Of a stretch of DNA of 64,000 nucleotides, positions 39,894 through 46,946 are shown piece after piece (the first letter of the stretch is position 1; every line of letters begins with the position of its first letter). The translations under genes and the position numbers were made by a program. The notes below the pieces were generated by a model. That model was not told the DNA's origin. It did no database searches and was given only the letters and a program-made list of their open reading frames with translations. Source of the DNA: JAUILA01 sp050289805 (lineage in GTDB: Bacteria; Bacteroidota; Bacteroidia; Cytophagales; Cyclobacteriaceae); the NCBI GenBank assembly GCA_050289805.1, contig JBNKGL010000005.1:145253-209252 (forward strand), written 5' to 3'.

Positions 39894-41624
39894 CTAGTTG
39901 ATTAAAATGTTTTCAGAAGGATACCTGTAGTTATATGTAGTTTTTGACCTCACGAAAGCAATCAGTATTGTAAGCATTCCTACACGTCCGATGAACATCA
40001 GGAATATCAAAACAAATTTACTCGACAGGCTGAGATCGGCTGTAATACCCAGGCTGAGTCCGACAGTACTAAAGGCTGAGAAGCACTCAAATACCGTATC
40101 AATAAGTCTGATTTTCGGGTCGAAGGTTCGCAGCAGGAATATCCCAACAGCCAGCACGATAATAGAAAGGGTAATCGTTGCGAAAGCACGGCGTACAGAT
40201 GTATTCGATATTTCCCGTTTGAAGATTTCAATCCGGTCTTTTCCTCTTGCGAGACTTATAAAGTTGAAGATTGATACGGCGAATGTTGTTGTTTTTATAC
40301 CGCCGCCCGTGGAGCCGGGAGATGCGCCCACCCACATCAGGAATATGGTGATCAGTATCGTTCCGGTTTGCAGGTTTGTCATATCGATGCTATTGAAGCC
40401 GGCGGTTCTTGGTGTTGTGCCTGCAAAAAAAGCGGTAACGATTTTTCCTCCGAACGAGTGTTGAGCAAGGGCGTGGTTATATTCAAAAATCAGATTAAAG
40501 CCAGTTCCAACAAGGATCAGTATAAATGTGGTGATCAGAATGATCTTCGCATTTACATGAAGTATCCATGGTTTATGCGGAGGAGTCTTTCTGTTGAATA
40601 AATGCCGAAGCTGGTACCGCACCCATTGGAGTAAATTATCCACAATGGGAAAGCCGAGGCCGCCGATGATAAAGGTAAAGGCAATTAACAGGTGGAAGCC
40701 ATATAAAAACCTGAAGGGACCTTCATACAGGCTACCTGAGAGCGTAGAAAATCCGGCATTACAAAAGGCGGAGATGGCATGAAATGCTGAAAAGTAAATT
40801 TGGGAACCGATGGAGTTATCGAACAATTCCGGTTTTAATGAAATGTAAATAAGTATCGCGGCGATGGCCTCTACTGTTAAGGTGGTGGCGACAATACGCT
40901 TGAGTGTCATGATCACTTCACCTACTTTTTCAGATTTCGTGATGTCCTGAAGCAGCATATGATCACTGAATGTGGAGGATCCCTTGAAAAAGAAACTGAA
41001 GAAGCTGGTGAAGGTCATAATACCCAGGCCGCCCAGCTGAATAAGAATTAAAATAATGCCCTGTCCGAATGGGGTGAAATATGATCCCGTATCCACAACG
41101 ATCAACCCGGTAACACAGACGGCACTTGTGGAAGTGAATAATGCGTTTGAAAAATTAATTCCATCATAGGTGGCGCCGGGCAGCAGCAGGAGCAGGGCGC
41201 CCATGATTACCATAAAAACAAAACTTCCAACAAAAAGAAGTGCGGGATTTATTGATCTCGAAGCAAGGGCGAGATCTGTTGTACTCAATTCGCGAATAAA
41301 TACAATGAAGAACAGGAGATAAAATACAATGGGATGTTCAAATTTGCCGAAATCACCTATTTCAAAAAGGTATACAAGCAAAAACAGCGATACCAGGATG
41401 TCCACGAGCGTGAGCCTCAGAAGTTGTTTTTTTTTGCGATAAAGGGTGTACCGGAGCGTGATTGCAATCAGATACATTGTAATACCGGTGAGATCGATCA
41501 GATCCAGTACTTCCTCACCTTTGTGACCATGCTCAAATCCGAAATCTGTCAGTAATGTGAAAATCAGGAGAATACTAACCAGCAATGGTACCCTGTTAAT
41601 CAATTTTTTAGCACGAATCGCCAT
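39894..41624 (-). CDS. ktrB: KtrB/TrkH-type potassium transporter
   Basis: The 576-aa channel-like transporter carries four pore loops with selectivity-filter glycines: TSAVCVTGLIVV, ISAFCNAGFSTL, GTTPRTAGFNSI and FSAFSTVGLSLG. Four extra N-terminal hydrophobic segments (about residues 10-110) precede the first M1-P-M2 unit, making it longer than Bacillus KtrB. It forms an operon with ktrA downstream. Confidence 0.93.
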   Translation of the reverse strand: MAIRAKKLINRVPLLVSILLIFTLLTDFGFEHGHKGEEVLDLIDLTGITMYLIAITLRYTLYRKKKQLLRLTLVDILVSLFLLVYLFEIGDFGKFEHPIVFYLLFFIVFIRELSTTDLALASRSINPALLFVGSFVFMVIMGALLLLLPGATYDGINFSNALFTSTSAVCVTGLIVVDTGSYFTPFGQGIILILIQLGGLGIMTFTSFFSFFFKGSSTFSDHMLLQDITKSEKVGEVIMTLKRIVATTLTVEAIAAILIYISLKPELFDNSIGSQIYFSAFHAISAFCNAGFSTLSGSLYEGPFRFLYGFHLLIAFTFIIGGLGFPIVDNLLQWVRYQLRHLFNRKTPPHKPWILHVNAKIILITTFILILVGTGFNLIFEYNHALAQHSFGGKIVTAFFAGTTPRTAGFNSIDMTNLQTGTILITIFLMWVGASPGSTGGGIKTTTFAVSIFNFISLARGKDRIEIFKREISNTSVRRAFATITLSIIVLAVGIFLLRTFDPKIRLIDTVFECFSAFSTVGLSLGITADLSLSSKFVLIFLMFIGRVGMLTILIAFVRSKTTYNYRYPSENILIN

Positions 41625-41629
41625 GGAGA

Positions 41630-42073
41630 TCAGGGATTAATCTTCGATTCCAGAACAGATTTTAGTTTTTTTAGATCTTCATCCTGCCGTTTCAGGAAAT
41701 TCTTTTTTAAAAACGGAGCAAGAATTTTAAAGCTGAATGCTTTCAGGGTAACGTCATTGGTCATTTGCACGGTAGTACTATCCTCATTTGGGATGAGCGA
41801 TGTTTTGATGGCGTAGGTCATGACAGGATGATCGAGTACCACGGATATATGTTCTTCGGGTGAGCTTTCAAGAACCTCTTCCGTAAATATGAACTTCTTC
41901 CCATTTTCCATAAAAACATGCTGAGCCTTGGCCCCCGCCACGCCGGGGGTTCCGGAGATCTGGACAGTGGATTCATATCCTTTTTGCCAAAGAGAAAAAT
42001 ATGCCGGATCATTGATAAAATCCCATATCATTTTGGCAGGTCTGTTAATGACGATCTCTGAGGTGAGTTTCAT
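41630..42073 (-). CDS. SRPBCC (START-like) domain protein
   Basis: The ATG at 42071-42073 gives 147 aa starting MKLTSEIVINRPAKMIWDFI, a typical SRPBCC opening strand and helix (residues DPAYFSLWQKGY follow). The middle strands (FTEEVLESSPEEHISVVL) and the C-terminal helix (KKNFLKRQDEDLKKLKSVLE) complete the helix-grip fold. The ligand is unknown. It ends 5 bases before ktrB and could be co-transcribed with it. Confidence 0.85.
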   Translation of the reverse strand: MKLTSEIVINRPAKMIWDFINDPAYFSLWQKGYESTVQISGTPGVAGAKAQHVFMENGKKFIFTEEVLESSPEEHISVVLDHPVMTYAIKTSLIPNEDSTTVQMTNDVTLKAFSFKILAPFLKKNFLKRQDEDLKKLKSVLESKINP

Positions 42074-42150
42074 TAGTGAAATATACAAAAAATCGATTGC
42101 TCCCGAATGCATTATGAAGGTTTACCTGTTAATGCTTATTTTAGGCCAAA

Positions 42151-43659
42151 ATGAACAAGTCTATGGAGCACTATGATTTGGTTGTGATCGGAGCAGGCCC
42201 GGCTGGGTATGCGGCAACGATGCGAGCATTGGATTTCAAAAAGCGAACCTTGCTGATAGAAAAAAGGAAGGTCGGGGGTGCCGGCGTCATCAATGGTGCT
42301 TTATCTTCCAAAACCTGGTGGGAAATTTCCAGGGAGGTTCGTCAGTTTAATGGAAACCTGTCCCGATACAGTATTCAGCGCCCAGAAATTAACTTCAAGG
42401 AGATTCAAAGTGAGGTAAGAAAAGCCACGCAGGAGCGGCAATGGCTGCTGGAAGATCACCTGGAGCTCCTTCGTACATCCGATGCGTATAAGGACTTGTT
42501 TTTGTTTCGCTCAGGCACAGCACGCTTATTAAGCAAACATGAGGTGGAAATTTCAACGGAAGGTGAAACGGAGGTTGTTTATGCAGACAACATTATACTT
42601 GCTACAGGAAGCAGTCCGAGAAAGCTCGATGGCATTGAAGTAGATGAATCGGTGATCATGACCAGCGACGGGATTGAAAACATGGATCATTTCCCGGAAA
42701 GCCTCGTAATCGTGGGTGCAGGGGTGGTCGGATGTGAATACGCAACGATATTTTCCGGCTTCGGCAAGACAAAGGTATTTCTCATTGAAAAGGGCGAGCA
42801 TATTTTGCCATTTGAGGATAAGGACGTTGTAGATGTAATTGAAAAGAATCTTCTCAAGGCAGGTGTTGTGATTCATCGCGGCGCTAAGCTTCTGCGGCTT
42901 GATAAAAAGGATGACTGGGTTGAGTATGAGCTCGAATTAGTCGATGGTGTACGTGAAATTCATCATGTTGAAAAAGCATTGATCTCGGTTGGCAGGGTGC
43001 CGAATATTGACGGACTCTGGAATGAAGACCTGGATATTCAGTTTAATGGTCGCGGCATAGATAATGATGACAGCCAAACCGGCGAGGATAATATTTTTGC
43101 TGTTGGAGACCTGACCCAGGATATCGCACTCGTAAATGTAGGGGAGCTGGAAGGCAGACATGCGGTTGAGAAAATCTTCAGTACGGTTTCCAGGAAACTG
43201 ATCTATGAGAATATTTCCACCATTATGTTCCTTCATCCGGAAGTTGCCGGTGTAGGTATCAATGAAGTGAGGGCACAGGCTTTCGGAATTAATTACAGGG
43301 TAGTCACACTCGATTACAGCGTGATCCCGCGGGCAATCGCCAAGAGGAATACCGAAGGTTTCATAAAGCTTCTGGTAACAGATGATTCGAAAATGAAAGT
43401 GCTGGGCATGCGTGTGGTAGGAATTCATGCTTCCAGTGCCATTCAGGCTGTGGCGCTCCTGATCAGCATGGACGGCGGGATTGAAGAGCTTGCCGAATGT
43501 GTACATCCGCACCCCAGTATTACTGAAGGTATTCAGGAATGTGTGCGCATGCTATTGGGTAAGTCTACGTTTAAGCCGAATGCCATCAGCTCAAAACTAA
43601 CCTGCCGCAGGTTTGCCAATGGCGTTTATGAAAATCTGCAACTTAACTCAGCTTCTTAA
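42151..43659 (+). CDS. Flavin disulfide-reductase family protein lacking the redox cysteines
   Basis: The 502-aa protein has the full architecture of dihydrolipoamide dehydrogenase or soluble transhydrogenase: FAD motif LVVIGAGPAGYAA, NAD(P) motif LVIVGAGVVGCEYA, second FAD motif NIFAVGDLTQDIALV and the dimerisation domain ending HPHPSITEG with the catalytic His and Glu. The redox-active CxxxxC is replaced: the segment reads VGGAGVINGALSSK, with Gly45 and Ala50 at the two Cys positions. It cannot be a normal disulfide reductase; SthA-type transhydrogenase or another hydride transfer is possible. A second ATG 4 codons in is an alternative start. It is convergent with the nitroreductase gene (4-base overlap). 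Confidence 0.88.
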   Translation: MNKSMEHYDLVVIGAGPAGYAATMRALDFKKRTLLIEKRKVGGAGVINGALSSKTWWEISREVRQFNGNLSRYSIQRPEINFKEIQSEVRKATQERQWLLEDHLELLRTSDAYKDLFLFRSGTARLLSKHEVEISTEGETEVVYADNIILATGSSPRKLDGIEVDESVIMTSDGIENMDHFPESLVIVGAGVVGCEYATIFSGFGKTKVFLIEKGEHILPFEDKDVVDVIEKNLLKAGVVIHRGAKLLRLDKKDDWVEYELELVDGVREIHHVEKALISVGRVPNIDGLWNEDLDIQFNGRGIDNDDSQTGEDNIFAVGDLTQDIALVNVGELEGRHAVEKIFSTVSRKLIYENISTIMFLHPEVAGVGINEVRAQAFGINYRVVTLDYSVIPRAIAKRNTEGFIKLLVTDDSKMKVLGMRVVGIHASSAIQAVALLISMDGGIEELAECVHPHPSITEGIQECVRMLLGKSTFKPNAISSKLTCRRFANGVYENLQLNSAS

Positions 43660-44339
43660 TAGATATCTGCGATTGCTTCAAAAGGCTTTCGGTGAATCTG
43701 AGGGACAAATGCGTCTTCTGCTGCATATCCTACAGGGATAAGTAAAAAGGGACGTTCATTTTCCGGTCGATTGAGGATTTTACTCAGAAAATTCATGGGG
43801 CTGGGTGTATGTGTAAGAGATACCAATCCGGCCTGGTGAATTGCGGTTAGCAGGAACCCACATGCCAGGCCGACCGATTCATTCACGTAGTAATTATTTT
43901 TCTTTTTCCCGTCTTCGCCGATTTCATATGCATGTTTGAATACGATGATAAGATAGGGTGCTTTTTCGAGGAAAGGTTTATTCCAATCGGTCTGGAGTGG
44001 TTTCAGATCGGCCAGCCATTCTTCACTCATTCTGTTCTGATAACTTTCGTATTCTTCTTTTTCCGCTGCTTCACGTATGGCTTTCTTTACTTCGGGATTC
44101 TGAACAATGCAAAATGTCCAGGGCTGTTTGTTTGCTCCCGAAGGGGCTGATGCCCCGGTTTTCACAATATTTTTGATTACTTCAAGCGGGACGGGGCGAT
44201 CAGATATGTCGCGAACCGAGCGGCGTGTCTTCATGAGATCATAAAAATTTTCGCTTCGCCCGAGAGATTCCGCTTCGTTCAACTCCATGCCCTGATACCG
44301 TACAAACGGAAAACCATTGATTGTTTTTACCTCCTCCAT
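43656..44339 (-). CDS. Nitroreductase-fold protein of the iodotyrosine deiodinase type
   Basis: The 227-aa FMN protein starts its domain with MKTRRSVRDISDRPV and has GASAPSGANKQPW at the FMN phosphate site. The lid region matches iodotyrosine deiodinase: Glu96, Tyr100 and Lys121 (in EEYESYQNRM and TDWNKPFL) stand at the same spacing, 4 and 21 residues, as the halotyrosine-binding Glu, Tyr and Lys of the human enzyme. AGLVSLTHTP and LLIPVGYAAEDA complete the family pattern. Reductive dehalogenation of halotyrosines is the best inference; general nitroreductase activity is the fallback. Confidence 0.87.
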   Translation of the reverse strand: MEEVKTINGFPFVRYQGMELNEAESLGRSENFYDLMKTRRSVRDISDRPVPLEVIKNIVKTGASAPSGANKQPWTFCIVQNPEVKKAIREAAEKEEYESYQNRMSEEWLADLKPLQTDWNKPFLEKAPYLIIVFKHAYEIGEDGKKKNNYYVNESVGLACGFLLTAIHQAGLVSLTHTPSPMNFLSKILNRPENERPFLLIPVGYAAEDAFVPQIHRKPFEAIADIY

Positions 44340-44407
44340 GCGTCTTTTTGTTTACAAATCTAAATGACCGGGACAAAGTCTTTTGTATGGCCGGCGACAT
44401 TGGATCT

Positions 44408-45001
44408 TTATTTATGCCTGTCTCTGAGAATTGAAATAACATCATCTATTTCAAAGCCCTTCGCCTGTAGTAATACGAGGTAATGAAACATCAGATCAGC
44501 TGCTTCGTTGAGGAATAACTCAGTGTTGTCATCTTTTGCTTCAATAACCAGTTCAACTGCCTCTTCACCCACTTTCTGGGCTATTTTATTAATACCCTTT
44601 TTGAAAAGATCACTGGTATAGGAAGTTTCTGTGGGGTTTTGTTTGCGGTTACGAATCACATTTTCCAGGAAGGTGAGACTTGACCCATGATTACTATCTT
44701 CAAAACATGTTTGAGCCCCGGTATGACATACAGGTCCCGAGGGTATACCTTCGATCAGGATAGTGTCGGCATCGCAATCCAGTTGAATGTGCCTAACCTC
44801 AATAAAATTCCCGGAAGTCTCTCCCTTGGTCCATAATTCATTACGGCTTCTGCTGAAAAATGTGACGCGTTGCTCACGGTTTGTTTTTTCCCATGCCTCT
44901 GCATTCATGTAGCCGAGCATGAGGACATTTCTGGTGAAATAGTCCTGAACAATGGCGGGGATAAGACCTTTACTGAAATCAGGGGATGCTTTACTTTCCA
45001 T
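44408..45001 (-). CDS. hisIE: Bifunctional phosphoribosyl-AMP cyclohydrolase / phosphoribosyl-ATP pyrophosphatase
   Basis: These are the second and third steps of histidine synthesis, fused. The N-terminal HisI domain (about 1-110) has VLMLGYMNAEAW, FFSRSRNELWTKGETSGN (in parts FSRSRNELW, GETSGN) and zinc cysteines in QLDCDADT and GPVCHTGAQTCF. The C-terminal HisE domain (about 110-197) has KGINKIAQKVGEEAVE and NEAADLMFHYLVLL. No other his gene is nearby, so the gene has left or is the end of a his operon elsewhere. Confidence 0.94.
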   Translation of the reverse strand: MESKASPDFSKGLIPAIVQDYFTRNVLMLGYMNAEAWEKTNREQRVTFFSRSRNELWTKGETSGNFIEVRHIQLDCDADTILIEGIPSGPVCHTGAQTCFEDSNHGSSLTFLENVIRNRKQNPTETSYTSDLFKKGINKIAQKVGEEAVELVIEAKDDNTELFLNEAADLMFHYLVLLQAKGFEIDDVISILRDRHK

Positions 45002-45027
45002 AGGCCAACAAAACTACCAAAAGATTA

Positions 45028-45471
45028 TTAACGACCTACAAGATCTGTGGTCTTAAAGTACTTGTTATAGAAAAGCTTTAGAAAGATGAGTGTTACATGG
45101 CTGTTTTCATCCACTTCATGGGCATTGAAATAGTCTTCAATATTGTTAAACCCGGCAAGACTCTCAAAATCGCGGCCAGACATGGACTTAAATCCCATAT
45201 TCCAGTCGGGAAAGTTGCGTTTCGAAGACTTCCCCTCGATGATCTTGCTGATCTTCTTGTGTCGCCTGTCGGTTACGATTTGATCATACAGTCTGTTGAT
45301 CACATCCCGTTTTCCTTCAAGGACCTGAATAAACTTCCCGTCGATATACATTAACATACCTGTCACGCCAAGCTTTTTGTTATTGATTCTGCAGGTTTGC
45401 AGTAACTTTTCAAGGTCGGCGTCAGAAAGTGGAGTTACAGCGTAACTAACATACATAAGGTAGTGGTACAT
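45028..45471 (-). CDS. BLUF-domain blue-light photoreceptor
   Basis: The 147-aa protein is a stand-alone BLUF domain that binds FAD non-covalently. The light-switch residues are present: Tyr7 (MYVSYA), Asn31 (INNKKLGVTG) and Gln49 (KFIQVLEG), and the FPDWNMGFKSM strand carries the Trp/Met pair. About 50 C-terminal residues form the short helical cap; there is no fused output domain, so signalling must go through a partner protein not identified here. Confidence 0.92.
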   Translation of the reverse strand: MYHYLMYVSYAVTPLSDADLEKLLQTCRINNKKLGVTGMLMYIDGKFIQVLEGKRDVINRLYDQIVTDRRHKKISKIIEGKSSKRNFPDWNMGFKSMSGRDFESLAGFNNIEDYFNAHEVDENSHVTLIFLKLFYNKYFKTTDLVGR

Positions 45472-45525
45472 GCCTGTTGCGCTTGATAGACGGAAAAGAT
45501 AGCAGGAATAATTAAAATTTCCTAC

Positions 45526-46137
45526 TCAAAGGGTTTCGTCCAGCGCCTTCATCACATTCCGGGCAACGATCTGATGCCCTTCGGGATTAGGGTGAATACC
45601 ATCCGGAAGATTTAAAGACTTGTCTCCTGCCACTCCTTCAAGCAGGAAAGGGATTAATACAGCGTTGTTAGTTTTGGCAAGATCCGGGAATATTTTTCGG
45701 AAGCCATTGGCATAATCCTCGCCCAAATTGGGCGGAACTTGCATGCCAGCGATCACGATCTGTACATTTGGATTTTTTGCACGTGTTTTATCGATGATCG
45801 ACTGCAGGTTTTTACGAGTCTGTTCCAGTGGGAGTCCGCGTAAACCGTCATTCGCTCCAAGTTCAAGCACAAGAATATCAATCTTTTGACGCAGCACCCA
45901 GTCTATTCTGCTGTTTCCCCCGGCAGATGTCTCACCACTTAATCCGGCATTGATCACTTCATAATTCCCGGTTCGTTTTTCAAGTTGCCGTTCCACCAAT
46001 GCAGGAAATGCCTGCTCTTCTGAAAGACCGTATCCGGCGGTAAGACTGTCCCCGAAAAAGAGGATTCGTACGGGGTCTTCCTGTTGAAATGGAATGGCCA
46101 GCCAAAAAACGAGGTACAAATGTTTCAAATATATCAT
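45526..46137 (-). CDS. SGNH-family arylesterase (TesA-like)
   Basis: The 203-aa exported esterase has the four SGNH blocks: FFGDSLTAGYGL (Ser), GLSGETSAGG (Gly), LELGANDGLRG (Asn) and DGIHPNPEGH (Asp-His dyad). A short N-terminal hydrophobic stretch suggests secretion to the periplasm. It is divergent from the YbbA/YbbP-like transporter genes, the same TesA-YbbA-YbbP neighbourhood known from proteobacteria, which supports a shared role in lipid or lysophospholipid handling. Confidence 0.92.
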   Translation of the reverse strand: MIYLKHLYLVFWLAIPFQQEDPVRILFFGDSLTAGYGLSEEQAFPALVERQLEKRTGNYEVINAGLSGETSAGGNSRIDWVLRQKIDILVLELGANDGLRGLPLEQTRKNLQSIIDKTRAKNPNVQIVIAGMQVPPNLGEDYANGFRKIFPDLAKTNNAVLIPFLLEGVAGDKSLNLPDGIHPNPEGHQIVARNVMKALDETL

Positions 46138-46258
46138 AACAATGTTTTAACAAATTTTAAACCAAAATTCTCCCGCTCACAAAAAAAATAAAACTATTGT
46201 ATATGTTATACGCTTAATTATAAGGTTTGTTAGTTTTATGTTGTAACATACGATTCAA

Positions 46259-46945
46259 ATGGCAGAAATCCTTTCGTTAGAAAATGTAACCAAAAAATTT
46301 AAATCAGGAACCCGCGAACTCACGGTTCTCGACAACATCTCCTTCACCGTGAACGAAGGCGACAGTATGTCGATCGTTGGTCCGTCCGGAAGCGGTAAAA
46401 CGACTTTGCTGGGATTGTGTGCCGGACTTGATGTACCTACATCGGGTCATGTTGTGCTGGCTGGAATCCGTCTTGACGCATTGAGTGAAGATGACCGGGC
46501 CTACATGAGGAATCAGCACGTAGGGTTTATTTTTCAGAATTTTCAGTTACTTCCTACACTAACAGCCCTTGAAAATGTACGTATCCCGTTGGAACTCCGG
46601 GGTGAGCGGACAGGAAAGCAGCTCGCCCTGGATCTGCTTGATAAAGTCGGACTGGGCGACAGGAGTGATCATTATCCATCCCAGTTATCCGGAGGAGAAC
46701 AGCAGCGCGTGGCAATCGCGCGGGCCTTTATAACCCGTCCGAAAATATTGTTTGCCGATGAACCTACCGGTAATCTTGATGAAGCAACAGCCGGGACCGT
46801 AACGGATCTTCTGTTTCAGCTTAATCGTGAATCGGGGACAACGCTTGTCCTGGTCACACATAATATGGAATTGGCAAACTTCACAGACAGAATCCTTGAA
46901 CTACGTGGAGGGAAGCTTCATGCAGACCGTCTTACCGTAAGCTGA
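46259..46945 (+). CDS. ABC transporter ATP-binding protein, YbbA/LolD-like
   Basis: The 228-aa ATPase has Walker A VGPSGSGKTTLLG, Q-loop FIFQNFQLLPTL, signature LSGGEQQRVAIARAF, Walker B ILFADEPTGNLDE and switch His in LVTHNM. It belongs to the MacB/LolD/YbbA group of mechanotransmission ABC ATPases. The permease starts one base after its stop codon. Confidence 0.93.
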   Translation: MAEILSLENVTKKFKSGTRELTVLDNISFTVNEGDSMSIVGPSGSGKTTLLGLCAGLDVPTSGHVVLAGIRLDALSEDDRAYMRNQHVGFIFQNFQLLPTLTALENVRIPLELRGERTGKQLALDLLDKVGLGDRSDHYPSQLSGGEQQRVAIARAFITRPKILFADEPTGNLDEATAGTVTDLLFQLNRESGTTLVLVTHNMELANFTDRILELRGGKLHADRLTVS

Positions 46946-46946
46946 T

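Noticed and set aside
46238..46249. ATGTTGTAACAT upstream of the YbbA-like gene, as an operator copy.
   Set aside because: It contains GTAAC only once, with a 2-base spacer between arms; the half-site arrangement differs from the six operators.
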